From: Hyphomicrobium_A sp963812795
GTDB taxonomy: Bacteria > Pseudomonadota > Alphaproteobacteria > Rhizobiales > Hyphomicrobiaceae
DNA: 64,000 bases
Assembly: GCA_963812795.1 (NCBI GenBank)
Contig: CAWEWG010000017.1
Span: 248,001 to 312,000, forward strand
Reading direction: 5' to 3'
Shown: piece by piece, positions 1 to 8,229 of the stretch
How positions within the stretch are numbered: the stretch's first letter is position 1
Layout: each line of letters starts with the position of its first letter
Notes under the pieces: model-generated
Database searches by the model: none
Told to the model about the DNA's origin: nothing
The model's input: only the letters and a program-made list of their open reading frames with translations
Position numbers and translations under genes: made by a program

Positions 1-293
1 GACGAATCCGGCCCGGTGAATATAGAGGTAGATGCGACAGAAAAAAAGCCTGTCTCGTCCGCGGCATGTGCGGATACCGGCGACGTGCGTGGCAAGCGTC
101 GGGTAAGCATGCCTTCGCGGCGGGCGCACAGAGCGGGGATAAATTAGGAAAGTCGGCCGCGTTGAAGGCTGTGCTATAGGGCGGCAATGACAGTGCAGGC
201 GCCGCAGGGATAGGGAATGGCGTCAATTCGGGGAGCCGCAACCTGACAGTCCCATCGATCGAGACGACGGCGTTCGCGCCTGAGCCCGCCTAC
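1..293. other. Leading stretch without a recognisable gene
   Basis: No open frame here resembles a known protein on either strand. The frame of the following CPBP gene stays open back to a stop at about 177-179, but it contains no ATG, so the extra codons are probably not translated. A gene ending just outside the window cannot be excluded. Confidence 0.4.
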
Positions 294-1019
294 GTGCCGC
301 GCACCAACTGGCCGGCCTGGGCCGTGCTGCCCGCCGGGCTTCTGATCTTCGGCCTCGCCGCCGCGCTGGGTGCGGTCGGCTCGATCGTCATGGCCATAGT
401 CTTGTCGCCCGACGCGGCCCTTGTGCCGGCCGAACTGCCGCATAGCGTGATCATGGCAGGGCTCTACGCCCAGCAGATTACCATGATCGTTTTTACGATC
501 CTGTTTGCCGGCTTCTTCGCCTCCAATCGCGCCGAGACGTTGGCGCTGCGAGCTCCGCGCGGCGGATGGGGAGTTCTCGTCCTGTCGCTCATTCCCTTGT
601 TCGGGCTCACCGGCGTGTGGACGGCCCTGCTGATGTGGCTGCGTCCGGACGTGGTGATCGGCGACCTGCGCATGTTTTCCGATCTTCTCCAGGGCAAAAT
701 GGCGATTTTTGCGCTTGTCGCCATCGGCATCGGCGCGCCGCTATCGGAAGAGCTGCTGTTCCGCGGGTTCTTGTTTTCCGGCCTCGCCAAATCGCGTCTC
801 GGCCTCGTCGGCACCAGCATCCTGACGGCATTCTTTTGGACGATGCTGCACGTCGGCTACTCGATCTTCGGGCTGATCGAGGTGTTCGCCATCGGCCTCT
901 ATTTCTCCTGGCTGCTGGTACGCACCGGGAGCCTGTGGGCACCCATGTTCTGCCACGCCGTATACAATACGGTGATCGGGCTGGTGCTCTACTTCGTCAC
1001 CCTGCCGCCTCCGGCGTAG
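294..1019 (+). CDS. CPBP family intramembrane metalloprotease
   Basis: An integral membrane protein of 241 residues from the CPBP (CAAX protease/bacteriocin-processing, Abi) family. The family motifs are visible: EELLFRG near residues 150-157, then FFWTMLH, then HAVYN near the C-terminus; these supply the catalytic glutamate and the metal-binding histidines. Hydrophobic segments fill most of the length. The start taken is GTG at 294; no Shine-Dalgarno sequence is clear and a CTG at 243 is in frame, so the N-terminus is uncertain. It lies 52 nt upstream of thyA on the same strand. The substrate of such enzymes in proteobacteria is usually unknown, and nothing here indicates one. Confidence 0.85.
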   Translation: MPRTNWPAWAVLPAGLLIFGLAAALGAVGSIVMAIVLSPDAALVPAELPHSVIMAGLYAQQITMIVFTILFAGFFASNRAETLALRAPRGGWGVLVLSLIPLFGLTGVWTALLMWLRPDVVIGDLRMFSDLLQGKMAIFALVAIGIGAPLSEELLFRGFLFSGLAKSRLGLVGTSILTAFFWTMLHVGYSIFGLIEVFAIGLYFSWLLVRTGSLWAPMFCHAVYNTVIGLVLYFVTLPPPA

Positions 1020-1071
1020 GGCCAGCGCCCTTGAGGCATCGCACGGGGCGGAATCGCCCTATATTAGAGTC

Positions 1072-1879
1072 ATGCAGCAGTACCTCGACCTGATGCGCCG
1101 CGTGCGCGACCACGGCGTCCGCAAGACCGACCGTACCGGCACCGGTACGCTGTCGGTGTTCGGCCATCAGATGCGCTTCGACCTCGCCGACGGCTTTCCG
1201 CTGGTGACGACGAAGAAGCTGCACGTGAAGTCGATCATTCACGAGCTGATCTGGTTCCTCGCCGGCGATACCAACACCGCCTACCTCACCGACAACGGCG
1301 TGCGCATATGGGACGAGTGGGCCGACGAGCACGGCGACCTCGGACCCGTGTATGGCAAGCAGTGGCGGTCCTGGGCAGCCCCTGATGGACGCACCATCGA
1401 TCAGATCACCGAGATCGTGGAGACGCTGAAAACCAATCCCGACAGCCGCCGCATGATCGTCTCGGCGTGGAATCCGGCCGACATCCCCGACATGGCACTG
1501 GCGCCGTGCCACTGCCTGTTCCAGTTCTACGTCGCCGATGGCCGGCTCTCCTGCCAGCTCTACCAGCGCTCGGCCGACGTGTTCCTCGGCGTGCCGTTCA
1601 ACATCGCAAGCTACGCGCTGCTGACGATGATGATGGCGCAGGTGACGGGACTGAAGCCCGGCGAGTTCGTGCACACGCTTGGCGACGCGCACCTTTACCT
1701 CAACCATCTCGATCAGGCCGACGAGCAGTTGAGCCGCACGCCGCGCGCGCTGCCGCGCATGCAGATCGATCCTTCGGTGAAGTCGATCTTCAAGTTCAAG
1801 TACGAGCGACTTCAAGCTTGTCGGCTACGACCCGCACCCACACATCAAGCCGATGTCGCGGCGTAAGGTGGCGGCATGA
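1072..1879 (+). CDS. thyA: Thymidylate synthase, 3' end frameshifted in this sequence
   Basis: Converts dUMP and methylene-tetrahydrofolate to dTMP and dihydrofolate. The protein matches classical ThyA throughout: DRTGTGTLSVFGHQMRF at the N-terminus, the catalytic cysteine in LAPCHCLFQFYV, and RSADVFLGVPFNIASYA. After KYE near 1806 the literal frame becomes unrelated sequence and ends at 1866. Skipping one base (C at 1807) restores the expected ending DFKLVGYDPHPHIK, with a stop at 1877-1879 that overlaps the folA start as ATGA. The end coordinate given is for this corrected reading. I infer an intact gene with a one-base sequencing error, because the restored tail and the overlap are both textbook; a true frameshift is possible. 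Confidence 0.93.
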
Positions 1880-2385
1880 TCATCTCGCTCGTCGTCGCGG
1901 TTGCCGAGAATGGTGTCATCGGACGCGACGGAACGCTGCCGTGGCGCATCTCCGCCGATCTGAAGACGTTCCGGCGCCTCACCATGGGCAAGCCGCTGAT
2001 CATGGGGCGGCGCACGTTCCAGTCGCTGAAGAAGCCGCTCGACGGGCGCGACAACATCGTCATTACGCGAGACGCCGACTATCGCCCGGCCGGCACCATT
2101 ATCGCCCACGACTTCGTAGCCGCCCTCGAAGCAGCGCGCGAATGCGCCATCCAGCGCGGCGTTAGTGAGATCGCCGTGATCGGCGGCACGGCGGTGTTCG
2201 AAGCGGCGCTGCCACTCGCCCATCGCATCTACAAGACGGAGGTGCACGCCAGCCCGACGGGCGACGCCTTCTTCCCGGAAATCGACTGGGGAGAATGGCT
2301 GGAGGTATCGCGCGAGGCGCTGCCGCGCGGACCCCAGGACGACTGCAGTTCCTCGCTCATCGTGCTCGAGCGCCGCCAAGGTTAA
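1876..2385 (+). CDS. folA: Dihydrofolate reductase
   Basis: Reduces dihydrofolate to tetrahydrofolate with NADPH, regenerating the cofactor oxidised by ThyA. The 169 residues carry the standard DHFR signature: VVAVAENGVIGRDGTLPW at the N-terminus with the LPW substrate loop, then DLKTFRRLT, IMGRRTFQS for NADPH binding, and the central VIGG near residue 101. Length is normal for a chromosomal DHFR. The ATG overlaps the corrected thyA stop by ATGA, so the two are probably translationally coupled in one operon, a common bacterial arrangement. Confidence 0.97.
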   Translation: MIISLVVAVAENGVIGRDGTLPWRISADLKTFRRLTMGKPLIMGRRTFQSLKKPLDGRDNIVITRDADYRPAGTIIAHDFVAALEAARECAIQRGVSEIAVIGGTAVFEAALPLAHRIYKTEVHASPTGDAFFPEIDWGEWLEVSREALPRGPQDDCSSSLIVLERRQG

Positions 2386-2445
2386 ACATTGCCGGCGCCG
2401 CGGCGCTTGAACGCCAGCCAGAGGCACCAAATCTATGCAGCGCGT

Positions 2446-2475
2446 TTGCGCTGCAGGGACACCCTGTCCTATAAG
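2446..2475 (+). promoter_or_regulatory. Candidate sigma-70-type promoter for the hflK operon
   Basis: TTGCGC at 2446-2451 and TATAAG at 2470-2475 are separated by 18 nt, in the 196-nt gap between folA and hflK and about 107 nt upstream of the hflK ATG. This is pattern evidence only; a heat-shock sigma factor is an alternative for this type of operon. Confidence 0.35.
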
Positions 2476-2581
2476 CGATCACCAGCTTTCACGCCGAGGA
2501 TAAGGGACGCGATCCCAACTCTCGGGCGATGCTTCCGCCGCACGTGGCGGCACCCCCTAAAGCACTGAAGGACCTCTATAA

Positions 2582-3694
2582 ATGCCCTGGAATAATCAGA
2601 GTGGCGGCGGCGGCTGGAAGAGCGGCGGCGGCAACGGCGGCGGCCCGTGGGGTCAGGGCCCCAGCGGCGGCGGTCAGCCACCCGATCTGGAGGAGATGTT
2701 GAAAAGGGGGCAGGACAAGGTCAAGCAGGTCATGCACGGCGGCGGCGTACCCGGCCCGCTGCTGGTTCTCGTCGCGGCCGTCGCCTGCGCCGTGATCGCC
2801 TGGCAGGCCTTCACCTTCCGCGTCAATCCGGACGAACTCGGCGTCGTCATGCGCTTTGGCAAATTCATCGAGCAGTATCCGCCGGGGCTGCATTTCCGCT
2901 GGCCGTATCCGATCAATGAGGTGTTGTTGCCGAAGGTGACGCGCCAGAACATCATCGAGGTCGGGCGCGTCTCTTCGGGACGTCTCAACAGCGGCGTGCG
3001 CGACCAGCGTGCCGAAAGCCTGATGCTGACCGGCGACGAGAACATCGTCGACATCGACTTCGTCGTCTTCTGGCGCATCAAGGATGCCGAAAAGTACCTT
3101 TTCAACATTCAGAACCCGGACAGCACCGTGAAGGAAGTGGCCGAGAGCGCCATGCGCGAGGTCGTCGGCCAGTCCAACATTCAGCCGATCCTGACGCAGG
3201 AGCGGCAGAAGACCGAGGAAGCCGTGCAAGCGCTGATGGAGCGGATTCTCGACAGCTACGGCGCCGGCATCCAGATCGACCAGGTGCAGTTGCAGAAAGT
3301 CGATCCGCCGGGCGAGGTGATCGATGCCTTCCGCGACGTGCAGGCGGCGCGTGCCGACAAGGAGCGGCTGCAGAACGAAGCCTATGCCTACTTCAACAAG
3401 GTGGTGCCGGAGGCGCGCGGCGAAGCGGAGCGCACCTTGCAGGCCGCCGAGGGCTACAAGCAGCAGGTGGTGAATGACGCCACCGGTCAGACCTCGCGCT
3501 TCCTGCAGGTCTACGACCAGTACAAGAACGCCCCGGAGGTTACGCGCCGACGCATGTTCCTCGAGACCATGGAACGGGTGCTCGGCGGTACCGACAAGAT
3601 CATCCTCGATAGCAAGGGTTCCTCCGTCGTGCCGTATCTACCACTCGATAGGCTGCAGAACCGTCCCAGCACGACCACCGAGGGAGGCAACTGA
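2582..3694 (+). CDS. hflK: FtsH protease modulator HflK (SPFH/band 7)
   Basis: A membrane protein of 370 residues that, with HflC, forms the periplasmic cage around the AAA protease FtsH and tempers its degradation of membrane proteins. The N-terminus is glycine-rich and cytosolic (first 50 residues), followed by one transmembrane helix around residues 60-78 and then the SPFH domain beginning near FRVNPDELGVVMRFG. The C-terminal half is a long charged helix with the usual ARADKERLQNEA segment. It begins an apparent four-gene run hflK-hflC-DUF2065-degP with tight spacing (2 nt to hflC), placing chaperone-like and proteolytic quality control together. Confidence 0.96.
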   Translation: MPWNNQSGGGGWKSGGGNGGGPWGQGPSGGGQPPDLEEMLKRGQDKVKQVMHGGGVPGPLLVLVAAVACAVIAWQAFTFRVNPDELGVVMRFGKFIEQYPPGLHFRWPYPINEVLLPKVTRQNIIEVGRVSSGRLNSGVRDQRAESLMLTGDENIVDIDFVVFWRIKDAEKYLFNIQNPDSTVKEVAESAMREVVGQSNIQPILTQERQKTEEAVQALMERILDSYGAGIQIDQVQLQKVDPPGEVIDAFRDVQAARADKERLQNEAYAYFNKVVPEARGEAERTLQAAEGYKQQVVNDATGQTSRFLQVYDQYKNAPEVTRRRMFLETMERVLGGTDKIILDSKGSSVVPYLPLDRLQNRPSTTTEGGN

Positions 3695-3696
3695 TC

Positions 3697-4602
3697 ATGC
3701 GCGCAGCCCTCGCCTTGCTCATCATCGCCGTCGGCCTAGCAGCCGTGGCGGTCTATTCGTCGGCCTACATCGTGCACCAGAACGAGCAGGCGCTCGTTCT
3801 GCGCTTCGGTGAGCCCAAGCGCGAAGTGAAGCAGCCCGGCCTCTACTGGAAGGTCCCGCTCGTCGACGCGGTCGAGATCTACGACAAGCGCATTCTCGAT
3901 CTCGATAGCCTGCCGCAGGAGGTCACCGCCTCCGACCAGAAGCGTCTCGTCGTCGACAGCTTCGCCCGCTACAAGATCGTCGACCCGCTGAAGTTCTACC
4001 AGACGCTGCGATACGAGGAGGGGGTGAAGTCGCGCCTTGGCCCGATTATTGATTCTGCCATGCGACGCGTGCTCGGCTCCTCGACCTTCCAGGACGTCGT
4101 GCGCGACAAGCGCGAAGAGCTGATGTCGCGCATTGCCAAGCAGGTCAACAAAGAAGGCAACGACTTCGGTTTGGAGGTCGTGGACGTGCGCATCAAGCGT
4201 GCCGACCTGCCCGAGCAGAACTCCAAGAGCGTGTTCGACCGCATGCGCGCCGAACGCCAGCGCGAGGCGGCGGAGTTCCGCGCGCAAGGCACGGCCGAAG
4301 CCAACAGAATCAAGGCGACCGCCGATCGCGAAGCGGTCGTCATTCTGGCGGAAGCGACGCGCAAGGGCGAAGAGATGCGCGGCGGCGGCGACGCCGATCG
4401 CAACAAGATCTACGCCGACGCCTATACCCGCGATCCGGAGTTCTTCGAGTTCTACCGCTCGATGCAGGCTTATGAGAAAGGCCTCAAGTCGGGCGAAACG
4501 CGGCTGCTCATCTCGCCGGACTCGGACTTCTTCAAGTATTTCGGCGATCCGCATGGCAAATCGCAGGCGCCGGCAACTCCGGTGCAGCCGCCCCGGCAAT
4601 GA
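3697..4602 (+). CDS. hflC: FtsH protease modulator HflC (SPFH/band 7)
   Basis: Partner of HflK in the membrane complex that regulates FtsH. The 301 residues begin with a single signal-anchor helix (ALALLIIAVGLAAVAVYSS) followed by the SPFH domain (VHQNEQALVLRFGEPKREV) and a long C-terminal helix with the conserved MRAERQREAAEFRAQG segment. It starts 2 nt after hflK and its stop overlaps the next ATG by ATGA, so the genes are very likely cotranscribed and coupled. Confidence 0.96.
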   Translation: MRAALALLIIAVGLAAVAVYSSAYIVHQNEQALVLRFGEPKREVKQPGLYWKVPLVDAVEIYDKRILDLDSLPQEVTASDQKRLVVDSFARYKIVDPLKFYQTLRYEEGVKSRLGPIIDSAMRRVLGSSTFQDVVRDKREELMSRIAKQVNKEGNDFGLEVVDVRIKRADLPEQNSKSVFDRMRAERQREAAEFRAQGTAEANRIKATADREAVVILAEATRKGEEMRGGGDADRNKIYADAYTRDPEFFEFYRSMQAYEKGLKSGETRLLISPDSDFFKYFGDPHGKSQAPATPVQPPRQ

Positions 4603-4784
4603 GCGATCTCGTCGTTGGATTGGGGCTCGTCTTGGTGATCGAGGGCCTGCTCTGGGCCCTCGTTCCCAATCTGGCGGCGCGGCTGCTGGAAGCCGCCGCA
4701 TCCGTACCGCCGAACACCCTGCGCATTGCCGGCTGGAGTTCGGTGCTGGCAGGTCTCGCGCTCGTCTGGATTGTCCGCGGTTGA
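4599..4784 (+). CDS. DUF2065 small membrane protein
   Basis: A 61-residue protein with two hydrophobic helices (VVGLGLVLVIEGLLWALVP and SSVLAGLALVWIVRG). Length, the conserved EGLLWALVP stretch and its position directly behind hflC fit the DUF2065 family, commonly found in hflKC operons of proteobacteria. Its biochemical role is unknown; the overlap with hflC (ATGA) suggests a function tied to the HflKC/FtsH complex, which is inference. Confidence 0.85.
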   Translation: MSDLVVGLGLVLVIEGLLWALVPNLAARLLEAAASVPPNTLRIAGWSSVLAGLALVWIVRG

Positions 4785-4995
4785 GTAAGCCTAAGCTTCT
4801 AGTGTCCCTATGATTCCGAAGTTCGCTCCCGACCCAGCGACCAGCTTTGGCGAACGGCGGAATCGGACACGAGAGGCCGCGTTGACAGCCGTCCCGGCTT
4901 GCCATCCACTTGCCGCGACCGCTCGTTATCAATGGCGGATGGCTCGTGCGGGTGTTGGTTGGCCGGTGCTCCGGCCGGCAGGAGAAAACAAAAGA

Positions 4996-6480
4996 ATGCA
5001 GGCGATGATCGCGTGCGGCCGGCGCGGGCACAGCACTCCCGTCGGATTTGAGCGCGCACTGTTACTCCGTGTCGCCCTGGTCTGCGGCACGCTGCTTGGC
5101 GCGCTTCCGGCGTTGGCGCAGACCCGCGGTCCGCAATCGGTCGCCCCGGTTGCCGAGGAGTTGATCGAGGCAGTCGTCAACATCTCCACCAGCCAGGCGG
5201 TGAAGGGGCCGCAGGGGCTGCCGCTGCCGAGCGTGCCGAAGGGCTCGCCGTATCACGAGTACTTCGACGAGTTCTTCGACAACCGTAACGGTCGCTCGGG
5301 CTCCGACCGCATGGTGTCGTCGCTCGGTTCCGGCTTCATCGTCGATGGCAAGGAAGGCATCATCGTCACCAACAACCACGTCATCGACGGCGCCGAGGAG
5401 ATCCAGATCAACCTGCACGACGGCTCGAAGCTAAAGGCCGAACTGCTGGGCAAGGACACCAAGACCGACATCGCGCTTTTGAAGGTGACGCCGAAGACGC
5501 CTCTTAAGGAGGTGAAGTTCGGCTCCTCGGCGGCGATCCGCGTCGGCGATTGGGTGCTGGCCATCGGCAACCCGTTCGGCCTCGGTGGCAGCGTCACCGT
5601 CGGCATCATCTCGGCCAAGGCGCGCAATATCAATTCCGGCCCCTACGACGACTATCTGCAGACCGACGCCTCGATCAACAAAGGCAACTCGGGCGGCCCG
5701 CTGTTCAACATGGACGGCGAGGTCGTCGGCGTGAACACGGCGATCATCTCGCCGACCGGCGGCTCCATCGGCATCGGCTTCGCCGTGCCCGCGGACACGG
5801 TGGCGCCCGTCGTGCGGCAACTGAGCCAGTATCGCGAAGTGCGGCGCGGTTGGCTGGGGGTGAAGATCCAGTCAGTGTCGGGCGAAATCGCCTCGGCGCT
5901 GGGTATCGCGGAGAACGCCGGCGCGCTCGTTGCCGCCATCACGCCTGACGGTCCGGCGGCGAAGGGCGGCGTCGAGGCAGGCGACGTCATTATGAGGTTC
6001 GACAACGAGGACGTGACGAACATGCGCAGCCTGCCGCGTCTCGTCGCGCGGGCTCCCATCGACAAGACGGTGCCGGTCGACATCCTCCGTAAGGGCGAGA
6101 AAAAGACGCTGCAGGTCACTGTGGGGCGCCTGTCGGAGGAAGAAGAGAAGGCGCTCGACGGCGGCGATGCCCCGGCGGGCTCGGATAAGCAGGTCCTCGG
6201 ATTGAAGCTGTCGGCGCTCACCGACGCGCTGCGTTCAAAGTACGGCCTCGACGCCCGTATGAAGGGCGCGTTAGTCGACGCCGTCGATCCCAAGAGCCCC
6301 GCCGCCAGTTCGATCAAGCCCGGCGACGTCATCGTGCAGGCGGCAAACCAGCCGGTGCTCAGCCCGCAGGACGTCGCGAAGCGCATCGAAAGCGTCAAGA
6401 AGAGCAATCGCAAGTCGATGATGCTGGAGATCGAGGACGCCAAGGGCGGTCACAGGTTCGTCTCCATTCCCCTAGAATAG
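4996..6480 (+). CDS. degP: Do-family periplasmic serine endoprotease (DegP/HtrA)
   Basis: A periplasmic protease/chaperone for misfolded envelope proteins, about 494 residues. The ATG at 4996 is chosen because AGGAGA lies at 4980-4985 and a signal peptide follows (hydrophobic stretch ending in LPALAQ); in-frame codons reach back to 4810 but look unrelated. The catalytic triad is visible: His in VTNNHVIDG, Asp in KTDIALLKV, Ser in NKGNSGGPLFNMDG. Two PDZ domains follow, starting near RRGWLGVKIQSV and VLGLKLSALTD. It ends the hflK-hflC-DUF2065 run, 211 nt after the third gene, so it may also have its own promoter. Confidence 0.95.
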   Translation: MQAMIACGRRGHSTPVGFERALLLRVALVCGTLLGALPALAQTRGPQSVAPVAEELIEAVVNISTSQAVKGPQGLPLPSVPKGSPYHEYFDEFFDNRNGRSGSDRMVSSLGSGFIVDGKEGIIVTNNHVIDGAEEIQINLHDGSKLKAELLGKDTKTDIALLKVTPKTPLKEVKFGSSAAIRVGDWVLAIGNPFGLGGSVTVGIISAKARNINSGPYDDYLQTDASINKGNSGGPLFNMDGEVVGVNTAIISPTGGSIGIGFAVPADTVAPVVRQLSQYREVRRGWLGVKIQSVSGEIASALGIAENAGALVAAITPDGPAAKGGVEAGDVIMRFDNEDVTNMRSLPRLVARAPIDKTVPVDILRKGEKKTLQVTVGRLSEEEEKALDGGDAPAGSDKQVLGLKLSALTDALRSKYGLDARMKGALVDAVDPKSPAASSIKPGDVIVQAANQPVLSPQDVAKRIESVKKSNRKSMMLEIEDAKGGHRFVSIPLE

Positions 6481-6551
6481 TAGCCGTAGCCACCATCGCG
6501 CATCGCGGCGACGCGCCGGGCCCGCAGGCCAATCACTCGAAGGAGCAGCTA

Positions 6552-7265
6552 GTGTCGAACCGCCACGGCATCGTCGATACGATCATCGACTGCCTCGCGC
6601 CGGTGAACCGCGACGGTCACAAGTTCATCGCCATTGCCGCCGGTCTGGCGCTGATCTTCTTCCTCGTTTGGCCGCCATTGGCGTGGGTGTTCGTCATCGC
6701 CGCGCTCTACATCGCCTACTTCTTCCGCGATCCCGACCGCGTCACGCCCTTGCGCGAGGGACTGATCATCGCACCCGCCGACGGGCGCATCGCCGCCATC
6801 GAAAGCGTCGTGCCGCCGACCGAGACGGGGCTCGGGCCGGAGCCGCGGGTGCGCATCTCCACCTTCCTCAGCGTGCTCGATGTGCATATCACCCGGGCGC
6901 CGGTCTCCGGCCGCATCGTGCGCTCGATCTACGTCCCCGGCGCCTTTCTTAACGCTGCCTCCGATAAGGCTAGCGACGAGAACGAGCGGCGCGTCATGAT
7001 CATTCAGAAGACCGACGGAACCGAGATCGGCGTCGTGCAGATCGCCGGGCTGATCGCCCGCCGCATCGTGCCCTTCGTGCACGAGGGGGATTCCGTCGGG
7101 GTCGGCGAGCGGCTGGGGCTGATCAGGTTCGGCTCGCGCGTCGACGTTTATCTGCCGCCGGGCAAGCACGCGCTCGTCGCCGTCGGACAGCTGGCCAATG
7201 GCGGTGAGACGGTGCTCGCGGATCTCACATCGGCGGAACCGGAGCGCCTCGCAAGGCGGAGCTAA
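6552..7265 (+). CDS. psd: Phosphatidylserine decarboxylase, pyruvoyl enzyme
   Basis: Decarboxylates phosphatidylserine to phosphatidylethanolamine in the inner membrane. The 237-residue form is the short type. Near the N-terminus are two hydrophobic helices and FFRDPDR; later comes the conserved IAPADGRI segment, LDVHITRAPVSG, and the self-cleavage motif FGS near residue 193 (IRFGSRVDVYLP), whose serine becomes the pyruvoyl group. The start is GTG at 6552 with AAGGAG at 6540-6545. It is followed 2 nt later by pssA, the enzyme that makes its substrate. Confidence 0.95.
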   Translation: MSNRHGIVDTIIDCLAPVNRDGHKFIAIAAGLALIFFLVWPPLAWVFVIAALYIAYFFRDPDRVTPLREGLIIAPADGRIAAIESVVPPTETGLGPEPRVRISTFLSVLDVHITRAPVSGRIVRSIYVPGAFLNAASDKASDENERRVMIIQKTDGTEIGVVQIAGLIARRIVPFVHEGDSVGVGERLGLIRFGSRVDVYLPPGKHALVAVGQLANGGETVLADLTSAEPERLARRS

Positions 7266-7267
7266 CG

Positions 7268-8221
7268 ATGGTCAAGGTGAGACACTGGCGCAGGGCATAT
7301 CGCGACCACAAGAAGGGCGTCGGCAGCGCATTCGGCATGGATCCCATTCTCCCCAGACTAGAGCGCGAGACGCGCCGGCGCCGCCGCGCACCGATGTTCC
7401 GTCATCAGCGCGTGCCTGTGCGCATGCTGGTGCCGAACTTCTTTACGCTGCTGGCGCTGTGCGCCGGCCTGACCTCCATCCGCATGTCGATCGAGGGGCG
7501 CTACGAGCTGGCGCTGGGCGCGATCGTGTTTGCCGCTATGCTCGATGGCGTCGACGGACGCGTTGCCCGCCTGTTGAAGGCGTCCTCGCGCTTCGGGGCG
7601 GAGCTCGACAGTCTCGCCGACTTCGTCAATTTCGGCGTCGCCCCCGCGTTCCTGATCTTCACCTGGGGCCTCGGCGACCTCAAAAGCCTTGGCTGGATAT
7701 GCGTGATGATCTTCGCGCTCGCCTCGGCGCTGCGTCTGGCGCGGTTCAACATCTCCCTCGACGAGGACAAACCTAAGTGGCAGTCGGCCTACTTCAGCGG
7801 CATGCCAACGCCGGCCGCGGCGATCGTGGTGCTGCTACCCGTCTATATCGAGCATCTCGGCTTCGTGGGCGTGCGCACCAATCCGCTCATGCTCGACGTG
7901 GTGCTCGTCTATACGCTGCTGATTGCCTTCATGATGGTATCGACGATCCCGACCTTTTCCGGAAAGCTGCTGGGCGAGCGCATTTCACGCGAGTACGTGC
8001 TGCCGCTGTTCATGCTGGTGATCGGTTTCGTCGCTCTGTTGATCACTTACCCGTTCGGGACCCTGACAGGTGCCTGCCTCGCTTATCTGGCGACCATACC
8101 GATAAGCTGGCGGCGCTACGGGCAGATGCTCTCCGCTACGCCCCCGGTGCCGGTCACCGAGCCCGAGAGCGCGCCTCGGCGGGTCGTTTCCTTGCGTTCG
8201 CATGAGCCGCCGGCACGCTGA
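7268..8221 (+). CDS. pssA: CDP-diacylglycerol--serine O-phosphatidyltransferase
   Basis: Makes phosphatidylserine from CDP-diacylglycerol and serine, upstream of Psd in the same operon. The CDP-alcohol phosphatidyltransferase signature is intact (DGVDGRVARLL, then ELDSLADFVNFGVAP), and several transmembrane helices follow. At 317 residues it carries a basic N-terminal extension of some 45 residues; a later ATG at 7337 is an alternative start. The C-terminal 35 residues are proline/serine-rich and probably cytosolic. It ends 8 nt before the 3' end of the convergent HerA-like gene. Confidence 0.94.
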   Translation: MVKVRHWRRAYRDHKKGVGSAFGMDPILPRLERETRRRRRAPMFRHQRVPVRMLVPNFFTLLALCAGLTSIRMSIEGRYELALGAIVFAAMLDGVDGRVARLLKASSRFGAELDSLADFVNFGVAPAFLIFTWGLGDLKSLGWICVMIFALASALRLARFNISLDEDKPKWQSAYFSGMPTPAAAIVVLLPVYIEHLGFVGVRTNPLMLDVVLVYTLLIAFMMVSTIPTFSGKLLGERISREYVLPLFMLVIGFVALLITYPFGTLTGACLAYLATIPISWRRYGQMLSATPPVPVTEPESAPRRVVSLRSHEPPAR

Positions 8222-8229
8222 CCGCGCGA

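Noticed and set aside
997..1815. Long minus-strand frames opposite thyA, folA, hflKC, degP, TonB receptors and galU
   Set aside because: They mirror the codon structure of real genes on the other strand, have no family resemblance, and are typical of GC-rich DNA.
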